64,000 nucleotides of DNA from Paraferrimonas haliotis (GCF_002282895.1 NZ_NRRB01000004.1:62001-126000), one strand, 5' to 3'; shown: positions 1 through 9,902, counted from the first letter of the stretch. Made by a program: numbers and translations. Notes: generated by a model not told the origin, from the letters alone.

Positions 1-569
1 GTATAGCGCTGCCCCGAGTCGTAGGTGAGATGAATAATGGCTTCGTTGATGTCGCGATTAACTTCAATCTCGGTGCGAGTGAAGCGGCCGTCGAAATAGC
101 CTCGGGACAAACTTAGCGATTGGAAATCCGATTTAAATGACTCGTATCGGCCGTGATTTAACCCTTGACCTGGCGTAAGCTTGGCTTTTTGCAAATAGTC
201 GTTAAAAGCACTGTCTTCCACCCCATCTCCAAGCACTTGTAAGTCAATGTACTTAATGGTGATGCGTTCACCTGGAGTGACATTAAGCGTTAATTGCCAT
301 TCGTCTTCGCTTTCTTGAAGGGACTCGGTATAACTGGCGTGATAATACCCAAGCGACTCAAACGCCTTAGTAATATTACTCTTTACACTAAACAAGTAAG
401 ACGAGCGTTCATCAGCATCTTCAGGCAGTTCCCCAAGATGGGCCCGAATGTTAGCGGTTAGCGCATCGTTCGCTCCATTAATGACAACCTCAAGGTTTTC
501 ATCAGCGCTAACGGCAATGCTCACTAAGGTGAGGGATGCGGCCAGCAATAACGCGGTTCTAGAAATCAT
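1..569 (-). CDS. tamA: TamA, translocation and assembly module outer-membrane protein (5' part only)
   Basis: The gene begins with ATG at 569 on the minus strand and runs off the window's left edge, so about 189 residues are visible. They show a short signal peptide (hydrophobic run ALLLAASLTLVSIAVSA, then DENL), followed by POTRA-type repeats typical of the Omp85 family; phrases such as AFESLGYYHASY and KLTPGQGLNHGRYESFK match the TamA N-terminus. TamA sits in the outer membrane and works with the inner-membrane protein TamB in outer-membrane biogenesis and autotransporter assembly. The C-terminal barrel is outside the window, and tamB would be expected further left. It is transcribed divergently from hrpA, with about 250 bp between them. 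The identification rests on my reading of the POTRA region; another Omp85 member is possible but less likely. Confidence 0.85.
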   Translation of the reverse strand, partial: MISRTALLLAASLTLVSIAVSADENLEVVINGANDALTANIRAHLGELPEDADERSSYLFSVKSNITKAFESLGYYHASYTESLQESEDEWQLTLNVTPGERITIKYIDLQVLGDGVEDSAFNDYLQKAKLTPGQGLNHGRYESFKSDFQSLSLSRGYFDGRFTRTEIEVNRDINEAIIHLTYDSGQRY

Positions 570-819
570 TAAACGGACTTGATTGATGGTTTATTGTTAT
601 ACAAAGTTCCATAGCCTTTAATGTAACAAGATCGTTGTTAAAATCCTACGGAAAAGTGTTCTGCAACCGCCTTTGTTGATGGATAGTGGTTTGAGTGTTC
701 AAATTATCTGCAACGGCTGCGTCATCCTATTGTGCAACAGCGTTAAAGGCGACACGGAACTGGTCTAAAAACGCCTTTCTTGCTAGGATCTTAGCTTTCA
801 TGATTGGTGAGTTAAGGAA
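570..819. promoter_or_regulatory. Divergent tamA/hrpA intergenic region
   Basis: This 250-bp stretch separates two divergent genes and must hold both promoters. I see no convincing pair of -35/-10 boxes and no hairpin. The only clear signal is the TAAGGAA ribosome-binding site just before the TTG start of hrpA. Confidence 0.4.
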
Positions 820-3800
820 TTGCAATTGCAACCGATCCCCCCCGAGCTTCTGAGTCAATGTGCGTTAGTGGACGCCGCCCAAATAAAACGCCGACTGGGT
901 GGGCTTAAACGCGTCAAAGACGCCAATAAACGCCGTAAAACCATTGAACAGCTCACCGAGTTTGCACAACAATCAGCGGCTAAAATGGCCGACAAAGCGC
1001 TGTTATTGCCGCCGCTAAGCTACCCTGAATCGTTGCCGGTCTCCCAAAAGAAAGACGACATTAAAGCCGCCATAGAAGCTCATCAGGTGGTGATCGTTGC
1101 CGGTGAAACGGGTTCCGGTAAAACCACTCAGCTACCCAAAATCTGCATGGAGCTGGGGCGCGGGGTTAAAGGCTACATAGGCCACACTCAGCCCAGACGG
1201 TTAGCGGCGCGCTCGGTAGCCACTCGCATTGCCCAAGAAACCAACACCCCCATGGGCAGCTTAATTGGTTACAAAGTTCGTTTTGCCGACGAACTGGGGG
1301 ACAGCGCTTATGTGAAGCTGATGACCGACGGCATTATGTTGGCGGAGATGACCCAAGACAAATGGCTCACCCAATACGACACCATCATTATTGATGAGGC
1401 CCATGAGCGCAGTTTAAACATCGACTTTTTAATCGGTTACATTAAGCAACTACTGCCTAAACGCCCCGACTTAAAGCTTATCATCACGTCGGCAACCATT
1501 GACGTTGAGCGCTTTTCCAAACACTTTAATAACGCTCCGGTCATCGAAGTGTCGGGCCGTACCTTTCCGGTAGAAACCCGCTATCGGCCTCTGTTGCAAG
1601 CCGATGGCAAGGATCGCGACGTGATGGAAGGCATTGCCGATGCGGTCAGCGAACTGTGCCGAGAAGGGCCAGGCGATATTCTGGTGTTCTTAAACGGCGA
1701 GCGCGAAATCCGCGATGCCGCTGAGCATTTGGCCAAAGTAAACAGCATCAACGCCGAAATATTACCCCTTTACGCCCGTTTGAGCTTCGCCGAGCAATCT
1801 AAGATTTTTTCAGGCCACAGCGGGCGGCGTATCGTGCTGTCGACCAACGTTGCCGAAACCTCGTTAACCGTGCCCGGTATTCGCTATGTGGTGGATACCG
1901 GTACCGCGCGCATCAGCCGTTATAGCTATCGCACCAAAGTGCAGCGGCTGCCCATTGAAGCCATTTCCCAAGCCAGCGCCAATCAGCGTCAAGGGCGTTG
2001 CGGCCGTGTAGGGCCGGGTATCTGCATTCGCTTGTTTGACGAGGACGATTTTAACAATCGCCCTGAGTTTACCGATCCGGAAATCCTGAGAACCAATTTG
2101 GCCTCGGTTATTTTGCAAATGTTGTCCATTGGCTTGGGTAAAATTGCCGACTTTCCTTTCATTCAGCCACCGGATTCGCGCACCATTAATGACGGCATGC
2201 GGTTGCTGGAAGAGCTTGGCGCCATTACTCAGCACAAGCTGCAACCTAAGATGACGCCACTGGGCCGAGAATTGGCGCGCTTACCCATCGATCCAAGGTT
2301 GGCGCGAATGGTGTTGCAAAGTCGACAGCACGACTGTGTCCATCAAGTGATGGTGATTGCAGCTGCTTTGTCGATTCAAGATCCACGGGAGCGCCCGGCA
2401 GACTTTCAACAAAAATCGGATGAGTTTCACAGCCGCTTTAAAGACACCGACTCTGATTTTGCGGGCTTTTTAAAGCTGTGGGAATACTTAGAAGAACTTT
2501 CTAACGAAGTGTCCAAAAGCCAGTTTAGAAAACGCTGCAAACAAGAGTTTTTAAACTACCTGCGCATTCGCGAATGGCAAGATCTCTATTATCAATTGTC
2601 CACCTCAATGAAGGAGCTTGGGGCTAAAATTACCCTTAACCCCAGCAGTTTTGAGCCCATTCATCAGTCCATTTTGGCGGGTATGCTCAGTCACATTGGG
2701 GTAAAAGACAGCGAGCTTAAGAAAGCCAAAAGCCGAGTGCGTAATCGCGACGCCAACGCTTATTTGGGTGCACGAAACAGCCGCTTTTACGTGTTCCCCG
2801 GCTCAGCGCTTGCCAAAAAATCACCGAAATGGTTGATGGCGGCGGAGCTGGTGGAAACCAGCCGTTTGTTTGCTCGGGTGTGTGGCAAAATCAGCCCCGA
2901 ATGGGTTGAGCCCTTGGCCCAACATTTAGTGAAACGCAGTTACGCTGAGCCGCATTTCGACGTAAAACAACAGTCGGTGGTGGCCTTTGAAACCCAAGTG
3001 CTGTATGGGCTTACCATTGTTAATCGACGCAAATGTCAGTATGGGAAAATAAACCCGGTTGAGGCTCGCGAAGTCTTTATCAGGCAAGCCTTGGTGGAAG
3101 CTAAATGGCCCTGTAAACAAGACTTTTTCTTAGCCAACCAAAAGCTGATTCATCAAGTGGAAAACCTCGAGCACAAGTCTAGACGCCGAGACATCTTGGT
3201 TGACGAGCAAATCTTATTCGACTTTTACGATAAGGTGTTGCCGGACAATCTCACCTCGGTGGCCTCGTTTAACCGCTGGTGGAAGCAGATCCAAAGCGCT
3301 GAGCCTAAGCGGCTGCACTTCGACATTAACATGCTGATGCAGCGGGATGCCGACCACATTTCTCAGTTAGACTTTCCCGATGTATGGATACAGCAGGGCA
3401 TTAAACTGCCGCTAAGCTATCGTTTTGAGCCGGGTGAGCAAGACGATGGGGTTTCGCTGCACGTACCGCTTACGCTGCTGAACCAGTTAGACGCTACTGG
3501 CTTTGATTGGCTGGTGCCTGGGTTGCGCCAAGAAAAGCTGATTGGGCTGATTAAAAGCCTACCCAAAACGCAGCGGCGCAATTTTGTGCCAGCACCTAAC
3601 TACGCCGACGCCATCTTGCAAACTCAGCCGGATCCAGAAACCGACATGCTGGAATATCTTTGCAAGCAATTGCTGAGAATGACCGGTGTACGAGTGAGCA
3701 GCGATGACTTCTCGGACGAGGCATTAAGCCCACATTTACGCCTTAATATTAAGGTGGAAGACGATAAAGGTAAGGTCATCGCCCAAGGTCGTGACCTCGA

Positions 3801-4728
3801 GCAATTAAAACTGTCCATGCAAGGGCAGGTGAAAGGCGCCATTAGAAAAGTGGCCGACAGTGGCATCGAGAAAAAACAGCTCACCGACTGGAATTTTGGC
3901 GAGCTTAAGCAGGAATATAATAAGCAACAAGGTCGCTTCGAAGTAAAAGCTTATCCCGCCTTAGTGGATGACAAGAAAACCGTTTCCATTCAACTGTTTG
4001 ACGACGAGCAACAAGCCAATGCCGCCCACAGAGCCGGTTTACGACGCTTGCTGCTATTAAATATTCCTTCGCCCCTTAAGCATTTGCAGCAAACCCTGCC
4101 CAATAAAGCCAAGTTGGCCATGTACTTTAATCCCTTTGGTCAGGTGCAATGGTTAATCGAAGATTTGGTGTATTGTGGGGTAGATAAGCTGATTGAAGAC
4201 TATGGTGAGCCGGTAAGAACTGAGCCGCAGTTTCAAAAGCTGCAACAACAAGTGCGCGCCGAGCTTAATGACACGGTTACCGAGATTGCGCTTCAAGTTG
4301 AAAAAATCCTGACTTTATCGCAACAAATACGAAAACAGCTTAAAGGTAAGATTGGGCTGGAGTTGGCGTTCGCGCTGTCGGACATTCAAGCGCAACACGA
4401 AGCTCTGGTGTACAAAGGCTTTGTGGCAAAAACCGGTTGGCAGCGATTGGCGGACGTGATTCGCTATTTAAGCGCCATTGATAAACGCCTAGAGAAGCTT
4501 AAAGTGGACCCGACTCGAGATCGCAACCACGCCTTAAAAGTACAAAAGGTGATGGACAGCTATCAGGCCAGTTTGTCTAAACTGAGTAAAGGTCAGCCAG
4601 TGCCGACTGAGCTTGCTGAAGTGCGCTGGATGATAGAAGAATACCGAGTCAGCTGCTTTGCGCAGAATCTAGGCACTCGCTATCCCATATCCGATAAGCG
4701 CATTATGCAGGTGCTGAACCAATTTTAA
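820..4728 (+). CDS. hrpA: HrpA, DEAH-box ATP-dependent RNA helicase
   Basis: The 1302-residue product has the usual HrpA length and layout. Walker A GETGSGKTT is at residues 95-103, the DEAH box at 192-195, and SATI and the motif VI stretch QRQGRCGRVGPG follow. After the two RecA domains come the helicase-associated and OB-fold regions and the long HrpA-specific C-terminal domain. HrpA is a cytoplasmic 3'-5' RNA helicase; in E. coli it affects fimbrial mRNA processing and helps rescue stalled or collided ribosomes. The start chosen is TTG at 820 because TAAGGAA lies just upstream and no in-frame ATG is better placed. It stands alone upstream of the deaminase gene, with 54 bp between them. Confidence 0.97.
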   Translation: MQLQPIPPELLSQCALVDAAQIKRRLGGLKRVKDANKRRKTIEQLTEFAQQSAAKMADKALLLPPLSYPESLPVSQKKDDIKAAIEAHQVVIVAGETGSGKTTQLPKICMELGRGVKGYIGHTQPRRLAARSVATRIAQETNTPMGSLIGYKVRFADELGDSAYVKLMTDGIMLAEMTQDKWLTQYDTIIIDEAHERSLNIDFLIGYIKQLLPKRPDLKLIITSATIDVERFSKHFNNAPVIEVSGRTFPVETRYRPLLQADGKDRDVMEGIADAVSELCREGPGDILVFLNGEREIRDAAEHLAKVNSINAEILPLYARLSFAEQSKIFSGHSGRRIVLSTNVAETSLTVPGIRYVVDTGTARISRYSYRTKVQRLPIEAISQASANQRQGRCGRVGPGICIRLFDEDDFNNRPEFTDPEILRTNLASVILQMLSIGLGKIADFPFIQPPDSRTINDGMRLLEELGAITQHKLQPKMTPLGRELARLPIDPRLARMVLQSRQHDCVHQVMVIAAALSIQDPRERPADFQQKSDEFHSRFKDTDSDFAGFLKLWEYLEELSNEVSKSQFRKRCKQEFLNYLRIREWQDLYYQLSTSMKELGAKITLNPSSFEPIHQSILAGMLSHIGVKDSELKKAKSRVRNRDANAYLGARNSRFYVFPGSALAKKSPKWLMAAELVETSRLFARVCGKISPEWVEPLAQHLVKRSYAEPHFDVKQQSVVAFETQVLYGLTIVNRRKCQYGKINPVEAREVFIRQALVEAKWPCKQDFFLANQKLIHQVENLEHKSRRRDILVDEQILFDFYDKVLPDNLTSVASFNRWWKQIQSAEPKRLHFDINMLMQRDADHISQLDFPDVWIQQGIKLPLSYRFEPGEQDDGVSLHVPLTLLNQLDATGFDWLVPGLRQEKLIGLIKSLPKTQRRNFVPAPNYADAILQTQPDPETDMLEYLCKQLLRMTGVRVSSDDFSDEALSPHLRLNIKVEDDKGKVIAQGRDLEQLKLSMQGQVKGAIRKVADSGIEKKQLTDWNFGELKQEYNKQQGRFEVKAYPALVDDKKTVSIQLFDDEQQANAAHRAGLRRLLLLNIPSPLKHLQQTLPNKAKLAMYFNPFGQVQWLIEDLVYCGVDKLIEDYGEPVRTEPQFQKLQQQVRAELNDTVTEIALQVEKILTLSQQIRKQLKGKIGLELAFALSDIQAQHEALVYKGFVAKTGWQRLADVIRYLSAIDKRLEKLKVDPTRDRNHALKVQKVMDSYQASLSKLSKGQPVPTELAEVRWMIEEYRVSCFAQNLGTRYPISDKRIMQVLNQF

Positions 4729-4782
4729 CTGCGCTGGTAACAGCTAGGCTTGCGCTAACGCTACTGAACAAAAAGGAAAGCC

Positions 4783-5784
4783 GTGAAACGATTTATCCAA
4801 CAATTGCCGAAAGTTGAGTTGCATTTGCACATTGAAGGCTCGCTTGAGCCTGAACTCATGTTTGAGCTGGCCAAACGCAATGGCATCAGCTTGCCCTATG
4901 CTTCGGTAGAGCAATTGAAACAAGCCTATCAGTTTGATTCCTTGCAATCGTTTCTAGACCTTTATTATCAAGGGGCGCAGGTACTGCTTAACGAGCAAGA
5001 CTTCTTTGACCTCACCATGGCTTATTTTAAGCGCTGCCAGGCTAATAATGTGGTGCATTGTGAAATCATGTTCGATCCACAAACCCACACCGCTCGCGGC
5101 GTCGACTTTGCCACCGTAATAAACGGCATTCACAAGGCACAGCAACAGGCGTTGACGCAATTTAACATTAGCAGCGAGCTCATTATGTGCTTTTTGCGCC
5201 ATCTTGACGAAGCCGATGCCATCAATACCCTTGATCAGGCGCAGCCCTATAAGCCGCTGATTAAAGCCGTTGGCTTGGACTCCTCTGAAATGGGTCATCC
5301 GCCGCAAAAGTTTGAGCGGGTGTTTGCGCTTGCTAAAGCTCAGGGTTATCGATTGGTGGCCCACGCCGGCGAAGAGGGCCCAGCACAAAACATTTGGGAC
5401 TCCATAGAGTTGCTGAAAGTGGATCGCATCGATCACGGAGTGCGCGCCAGCGACGACGAACGCCTTATGGACTATTTGCAAAGCCAGCAAATGCCGCTGA
5501 CGGTATGCCCACTGTCTAACACCAAATTAAAAGTGTTCGAGCACATGGCTCAGCACAATATTTTGACTATGTTGCAAAAGGGGATCTGCGTAACGGTTAA
5601 TTCCGACGATCCCGCTTATTTTGGCGGATACATGAACGACAATTTTGAAGCCATCGCCGATGCCTTAGCCATGACCCGTGAGAACTTAATCCAGCTAAGT
5701 CACAACGCGGTAGACGCCAGCTTTGCCAGCGATGAGCGAAAACACGCTATAAAACAAATGATTTTAGAAGTTAGCCCGAGGTAG
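4783..5784 (+). CDS. Adenine deaminase-type member of the adenosine deaminase family
   Basis: This is a 333-residue zinc amidohydrolase of the adenosine deaminase superfamily. Metal and catalytic residues are visible: H14 and H16 in ELHLHIEG, H194 and E197 in HAGEEGP, and D275/D276 in [10 protein letters not shown]. The stretches [11 protein letters not shown] and [10 protein letters not shown] match the bacterial clade whose Pseudomonas member (Pa0148) deaminates adenine to hypoxanthine rather than adenosine to inosine, so adenine is the more likely substrate. Many databases would still call it add. It starts at GTG 4783 behind AAAGGAAA and is followed after 10 bp by pdxH, so the two are probably cotranscribed. 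Its role is purine salvage in the cytoplasm. The substrate is inferred; the family is certain. Confidence 0.9.
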   Translation: MKRFIQQLPKVELHLHIEGSLEPELMFELAKRNGISLPYASVEQLKQAYQFDSLQSFLDLYYQGAQVLLNEQDFFDLTMAYFKRCQANNVVHCEIMFDPQTHTARGVDFATVINGIHKAQQQALTQFNISSELIMCFLRHLDEADAINTLDQAQPYKPLIKAVGLDSSEMGHPPQKFERVFALAKAQGYRLVAHAGEEGPAQNIWDSIELLKVDRIDHGVRASDDERLMDYLQSQQMPLTVCPLSNTKLKVFEHMAQHNILTMLQKGICVTVNSDDPAYFGGYMNDNFEAIADALAMTRENLIQLSHNAVDASFASDERKHAIKQMILEVSPR

Positions 5785-5794
5785 GAGTGAGCCG

Positions 5795-6430
5795 ATGAAA
5801 GACCTTTCCGACATTCGTCGTGACTATAACCAAGGGGGGTTGCGGTCCAAAGATTTGCCAGACAGTCCCTTTAAGCTGTTTGAAAAGTGGATGGATCAAG
5901 CCCGAGCCGCAGAAATCACCGATCCCACCGCCATGGTGCTGGCCACCGTTGACCAAAACGGCCAGCCGTTTCAGCGGGTGGTGCTGCTCAAACGCTTCGA
6001 CGAGTCGGGGTTGGTGTTTTTCACCAATACCGGTAGCCGTAAATCACAGCACATAAAAGATAACGCCAAAGTGAACGTGATTTTTCCGTGGAACGATTTA
6101 GAGCGACAAATCGCTATTACCGGCGTCGCCGAGCCATTATCCACCACAGAAGTCATGGCCTATTTCGCCACTCGACCGAAAGACAGCCAAATTGGCGCTT
6201 GGGCATCGCAGCAATCCAGCAAAATCAGTGCTCGCGGCGTGCTGGAAGGCAAGTTTTTAGAGCTCAAGCAAAAGTTTGCTAAAGGCGAAGTGCCCTTGCC
6301 AAGCTTTTGGGGTGGTTATTGCATTAAGCCCGACAGCTTTGAATTTTGGCAAGGTGGCGATAGACGATTGCACGATCGGTTTTTATACGAGCTCAATGGT
6401 GACTGGCAGGTGCAGCGGTTAGCACCTTAA
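5795..6430 (+). CDS. pdxH: Pyridoxine/pyridoxamine 5'-phosphate oxidase PdxH
   Basis: The 211-residue protein is a full-length FMN-dependent oxidase that makes pyridoxal 5'-phosphate from pyridoxine or pyridoxamine 5'-phosphate, the last step of vitamin B6 synthesis and salvage. The N-terminus ([17 protein letters not shown]), the FMN-binding segment around [12 protein letters not shown] and the family's C-terminal signature GDRRLHDRF with the final QRLAP are all present. It acts in the cytoplasm as a dimer. The gene follows the deaminase gene by 10 bp and ends in a strong intrinsic terminator, so it closes that transcription unit. Confidence 0.97.
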   Translation: MKDLSDIRRDYNQGGLRSKDLPDSPFKLFEKWMDQARAAEITDPTAMVLATVDQNGQPFQRVVLLKRFDESGLVFFTNTGSRKSQHIKDNAKVNVIFPWNDLERQIAITGVAEPLSTTEVMAYFATRPKDSQIGAWASQQSSKISARGVLEGKFLELKQKFAKGEVPLPSFWGGYCIKPDSFEFWQGGDRRLHDRFLYELNGDWQVQRLAP

Positions 6431-6462
6431 TGAATAGCGCCCTAAAGGTCGCTAAAAGGCAT

Positions 6463-6501
6463 AAAAAGATCGGTAACCTAAAGCTTGCCGATCTTTTTTT
6501 T
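6463..6501 (+). terminator. Intrinsic terminator after pdxH
   Basis: The stem AAAGATCGG (6465-6473) pairs with CCGATCTTT (6488-6496), extended inward by a wobble and two A-T pairs, and is followed by a run of T. It lies 33 bp after the pdxH stop codon. Confidence 0.85.
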
Positions 6502-6596
6502 GTTTATCACTTGCGCTTTGCATTTATCCGTCTAGTCTAAAACAATAATCAATTACAAAATGTTTTGTGCGCACGCCTAATGAAGAGGGAATTATT

Positions 6597-7205
6597 ATGG
6601 GCAGTTTATCGTTCGTGAACCGAGTCTTGTTATCTGTGGTGTTACTGCTGTTATTGGCGGTCTTTAGCATGCAAGCTTTGGCTGCAAGCTGGAGCATCGA
6701 CAACACAACCTCGCGCGTTAACTTCATCTCCATTAAAGCCAATACCATTGCTGAGAATCATCACTTTAAGCAAATTTCCGGTGGCCTATCGGCCGACGGC
6801 CAGTTCTCAGTTGACATTGACATTGCCAGTGTCGACACCTTAATTGAAATTCGTAACCAACGTATGATCGACATGCTCTTCGAAGCAGCTAAATTCCCTA
6901 AAGCCACCTTGACCGCTAAGGTCGACATGGACGCCTTGGCGGCCATTGGAGTTGGCCAACAAGCCAGCATGCGCTTGGAATCCAGCCTAGAGCTTCATGG
7001 CCAATCGCAAACCATGCCAGTGCAAGTTCGAGTGGCTCGCCTAGCTGACAAACAGCTACTGGTGACCAGCGAACAACCGCTACTGCTTAACGCCGACGCT
7101 TATAACATGAGTGCAGGCGTTGAAAAGTTACGTGAAGTAGCAGGGCTTCCAAGCATCAGCCCCGCCGTTCCCGTAAGCTTCGTTATTTCACTGACCAGTA
7201 ATTAA
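6597..7205 (+). CDS. YceI-family periplasmic protein
   Basis: The mature protein starts around ASWSIDNTTSRVNF and reads as a YceI domain, a lipocalin-like beta barrel that binds isoprenoid-type lipids in characterised members. A signal peptide is evident, with a long leucine/valine core and an AXA site near QALAA. The open frame reaches back to GTG 6567, but ATG 6597 is preferred because AGAGGGA lies at the right spacing and the signal peptide then begins normally. The product is 202 residues, usual for the family. The gene converges on the M61 peptidase gene with a 4-bp overlap of stop codons, and its terminator lies inside that neighbour. The exact ligand is unknown. Confidence 0.88.
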   Translation: MGSLSFVNRVLLSVVLLLLLAVFSMQALAASWSIDNTTSRVNFISIKANTIAENHHFKQISGGLSADGQFSVDIDIASVDTLIEIRNQRMIDMLFEAAKFPKATLTAKVDMDALAAIGVGQQASMRLESSLELHGQSQTMPVQVRVARLADKQLLVTSEQPLLLNADAYNMSAGVEKLREVAGLPSISPAVPVSFVISLTSN

Positions 7206-8959
7206 CGTCGCAACCATAATCTAGTCTTGCTTACATCCGCTAATGTTAGCTCCACTGTTGTTTGTGGAGCTTTTTTTATGGCTAATTTGCCTTGCATCAG
7301 CAACTCGTCTCTAAACCAGTGAATGTCTAGTGCCGCATCCAAGGGGTAATGCTGCAAACGCTGCAATAATTGACCGTCCGCCGCTTCATTATCCAGCGCT
7401 ATGATCACATCACCTGCGGCTAACCCCGCCAAATGAGCCGCTTCACCTTGGCTGACCGTGACCACTTGCACGCCTTTGGGGTGCGCTTTTACTGTCATGC
7501 CAGAGTCTACTCGAATCGGCATTAACTGGGTGCGTCCACCTTTGTCTTGCTCGCCGGTGCGACTGCGCATGCTTAAGGTAACCCCAACACTTTCTAAAGC
7601 CTCGGCCAGTGGCAAGTCGTCGCAGCTGTCTAAATAGGCGAATACGTCAGCAAGCGAGCAGCCACACAGCTTCTCGGCAACAGTTTGGTGGCTATCATCT
7701 AAGGTGCCAAGGCCTTGCAGGGCAAAGTCTTGATAAAGGGTTGATAGCAAAGTGTCGAGATTCACCTGACCCTCGCTGCGCTCAATCATGGCTAAGTCCA
7801 ACAACAGCGCAAACATGGCCCCTTTGGTGTAGTAGCTGACAATGGCGTTGGCGGCGTTTTCATCTTGCTTATAAAACTTAGTCCAGGCGTTAAATGAAGA
7901 TTGGCGCAAGGTTTGTTTAAAGCGACCGCTGCCGCGCATCACCCGAGTCATGGTTTGCGCCAGTAAATCCAAGTAGGCTTCGGCGTTAATCAGCCCACAG
8001 CGATACAAGATCCAATCGTCGTAGTAGGAGGTAATGCCCTCATAAGCCCACAGCTGTTTGGTGTAGCTTTCTTGCTGTAACTGATAGGGCACAAACTCAG
8101 CCGGTTTTAAGCGCTTAACGTTCCAGCTGTGAAAATATTCGTGGCTGCACAGGCTTAAAAAGGTGGTGTAGCCGCTGCTGCTCTCTTGGCCAAAACCAAT
8201 TAAGTCGGAGCGACTGCAAATCAGCGCGGTGGAAGCGCGATGCTCAAGACCACCAAAGCCTTGATTCACCAAGGTGGTTAAAAACAGATAGCTGTCAAAC
8301 GGCGCTTGCCCGCCAAACAGTTCAATTTGATATTGGCAGATTTTGGCTAAATCGGCGCAAATGCGAGCGATGTCGGCTTTGTGCTTACCGTTAATTACCA
8401 AGGCGTGGGGCGTGTCCAACACTGAGAACTCGCAAATGTCTAACTCGCCCATTTCAACCGGATGATCAATCAGCTCATCAAAGTTGTCAGCCCTAAAGGT
8501 ACCGCCGCCCCATTTATTGCCGGAGACACGGGTGAGGGACGAGGCCAACTTCCAATGAGGGTATTGCTCGGGCAAATCGATGGTGAGGGTAACCGCTTTA
8601 TCTTCAGAGCCTTTTACGGCTAAAAAGACACTGGTGCCATTAAAAAATCCGTGGGTTTGGTCAAGGTGAGCAGTGCGTACCGACAAGTCCCACGCGTAAA
8701 CTTGATAGTTGACCGTGAAACTGTGTGAGCAAGGAGCAACAACAAAGGTTTGTTTATCGGTTTGCTCAAAGTCGAGAGCACCGGCGTCGCTGTAGGCTTT
8801 AACGTTTATTAGGTTGCGGCAAAAATCGCGGATCATATAGCTGCCGGGGATCCAACTGGGCAGCCATAACTCAGTATGCTCGGCGTTTGCGGGTAGGGTG
8901 AGGCTGACTTCAAACAAATGGGCGCTTGGGTCAACAGGAAGAATTCGATAATGAATCAT
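7202..8959 (-). CDS. M61-family aminopeptidase with PDZ domain
   Basis: The 585-residue protein belongs to peptidase family M61 (glycyl aminopeptidase-like). It has an N-terminal beta-rich domain, the zinc site HEYFH at residues 273-277 and a C-terminal PDZ domain around residues 480-570 (GLAAGDVIIALDN). The family removes N-terminal residues, typically glycine, from peptides. No signal peptide is visible, so it is probably cytoplasmic. The last residues (APQTTVEL) are encoded by DNA that also forms the opposing gene's terminator hairpin. It is divergent from hinT, with a shared upstream region of about 85 bp. Confidence 0.92.
   Translation of the reverse strand: MIHYRILPVDPSAHLFEVSLTLPANAEHTELWLPSWIPGSYMIRDFCRNLINVKAYSDAGALDFEQTDKQTFVVAPCSHSFTVNYQVYAWDLSVRTAHLDQTHGFFNGTSVFLAVKGSEDKAVTLTIDLPEQYPHWKLASSLTRVSGNKWGGGTFRADNFDELIDHPVEMGELDICEFSVLDTPHALVINGKHKADIARICADLAKICQYQIELFGGQAPFDSYLFLTTLVNQGFGGLEHRASTALICSRSDLIGFGQESSSGYTTFLSLCSHEYFHSWNVKRLKPAEFVPYQLQQESYTKQLWAYEGITSYYDDWILYRCGLINAEAYLDLLAQTMTRVMRGSGRFKQTLRQSSFNAWTKFYKQDENAANAIVSYYTKGAMFALLLDLAMIERSEGQVNLDTLLSTLYQDFALQGLGTLDDSHQTVAEKLCGCSLADVFAYLDSCDDLPLAEALESVGVTLSMRSRTGEQDKGGRTQLMPIRVDSGMTVKAHPKGVQVVTVSQGEAAHLAGLAAGDVIIALDNEAADGQLLQRLQHYPLDAALDIHWFRDELLMQGKLAIKKAPQTTVELTLADVSKTRLWLRR
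7248..7277 (+). terminator. Intrinsic terminator of the YceI gene, inside the opposing gene
   Basis: AGCTCCAC (7248-7255) pairs perfectly with GTGGAGCT (7264-7271) around an 8-nt loop, and seven T follow on the plus strand. It lies about 45 bp beyond the YceI stop codon and entirely within the 3' coding end of the minus-strand M61 peptidase gene. Confidence 0.8.
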
Positions 8960-8992
8960 CAGCTTACCTATATCTTGGATAAAAGCTCTTGT

Positions 8993-8998
8993 TATACT
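8993..8998 (+). promoter_or_regulatory. hinT: Possible -10 box for hinT
   Basis: TATACT lies about 48 bp before the hinT start in the M61/hinT divergent region. A weak TATCTT 16 bp upstream could act as -35. This is only a sequence match. Confidence 0.35.
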
Positions 8999-9045
8999 GT
9001 GAAGATATTATGATGAAACGAAGCTATCACAGCAAGGACTTGGTA

Positions 9046-9399
9046 ATGGCAGAAGAAACCATTTTTAGTAAAATCATTCGTCGTGAAATCGATGCCGATA
9101 TTGTGTTCCAAGATGACTTGGTAACCGCCTTTAGAGACATCTCTCCGCAAGCGCCGCAGCACATTCTTATTGTCCCTAATCACCTGATACCCACCATTAA
9201 CGACGCTAAAGCCTCCGATGAAGCGGCGTTGGGTCGAATGATGACAGTGGCGGCTAAGCTTGCTAAAGAAGCCGGTATTGCCGAAGACGGTTATCGCTTA
9301 ATCATGAATTGTAACCAGCACGGTGGCCAAGAGGTGTACCACATTCACCTGCATTTGGTTGGCGGAAAAGCACTCGGACCTATGTTGCAACGCTCATGA
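9046..9399 (+). CDS. hinT: HIT-family purine nucleoside phosphoramidase HinT
   Basis: The 117-residue product has the histidine triad [10 protein letters not shown] near its C-terminus and the usual start [15 protein letters not shown], matching bacterial HinT. HinT hydrolyses adenosine 5'-phosphoramidates and related P-N bonds in the cytoplasm. The open frame extends upstream to an ATG at 8989, but ATG 9046 is chosen because AAGGAC sits just upstream and the family begins there. Its stop overlaps the next start by 4 bp (ATGA), so it heads a likely operon with two thioesterase genes and ycfL. In E. coli, hinT is also next to ycfL and thiK, which supports the neighbourhood. Confidence 0.95.
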   Translation: MAEETIFSKIIRREIDADIVFQDDLVTAFRDISPQAPQHILIVPNHLIPTINDAKASDEAALGRMMTVAAKLAKEAGIAEDGYRLIMNCNQHGGQEVYHIHLHLVGGKALGPMLQRS

Positions 9400-9902
9400 C
9401 AGACAAAACCGAATCCTTTAACCCCTACAAAGGCTTGATTCAGGCCTTCGTTGGGCAGTTGACTCACTGTAAACACCTAAATTTGCAGGTGGAAGATGCC
9501 GGCGAGAACTACGCCGTATTAAGTTTGCCCTACCATCAAGCACTGGTGGGCTACCCCGAAACCGGCGTATTGCACGGCGGTGTTATTACCACCTTAATGG
9601 ATACCACCTCAGGCTCGGCGGTAGTGTGCGCCTGTTACAGCAGCGACGGCCATTGCGAGCTCTCGCCCACGTTGGATTTACGGGTGGACTACATGAAAAG
9701 TGCAGAGCCGCATTTGCCGGTTTACGGTCGGGTGGAGTGTCATAAAATCACCAAAAACATTGCCTTTGTGCGGGGGGTGGCCTATCAAGAAGACCCGCAG
9801 CACCCCATTGCCAACGTGGTGGGCTCGTTTATGCGCATTGGTACCGATGTCTTAACCGACGAGTTTAAGCAAGTGCTAGAGGATGGCGTTAATGGAGTTT
9901 AG
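9396..9902 (+). CDS. PaaI-family hotdog thioesterase (first of two)
   Basis: This is a 168-residue hotdog-fold protein of the PaaI/YdiI type. The signature [17 protein letters not shown] contains the HGG turn and the acidic residue expected for acyl-CoA thioesterase activity, and [10 protein letters not shown] matches the second conserved strand. It probably hydrolyses an acyl- or aryl-CoA in the cytoplasm; the substrate cannot be told from sequence. The start overlaps hinT by 4 bp, and its end overlaps or abuts the second thioesterase, indicating translational coupling. Confidence 0.88.
   Translation: MTDKTESFNPYKGLIQAFVGQLTHCKHLNLQVEDAGENYAVLSLPYHQALVGYPETGVLHGGVITTLMDTTSGSAVVCACYSSDGHCELSPTLDLRVDYMKSAEPHLPVYGRVECHKITKNIAFVRGVAYQEDPQHPIANVVGSFMRIGTDVLTDEFKQVLEDGVNGV

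Noticed and set aside
4954..5490. 178-codon open frame on the minus strand
   Set aside because: It lies wholly antisense to the deaminase gene, has no recognisable domain, and the plus-strand gene has intact catalytic residues.
8989..9045. Upstream extension of hinT from ATG 8989
   Set aside because: It would overlap the candidate -10 box and adds residues not found in the family; ATG 9046 has a proper ribosome-binding site.
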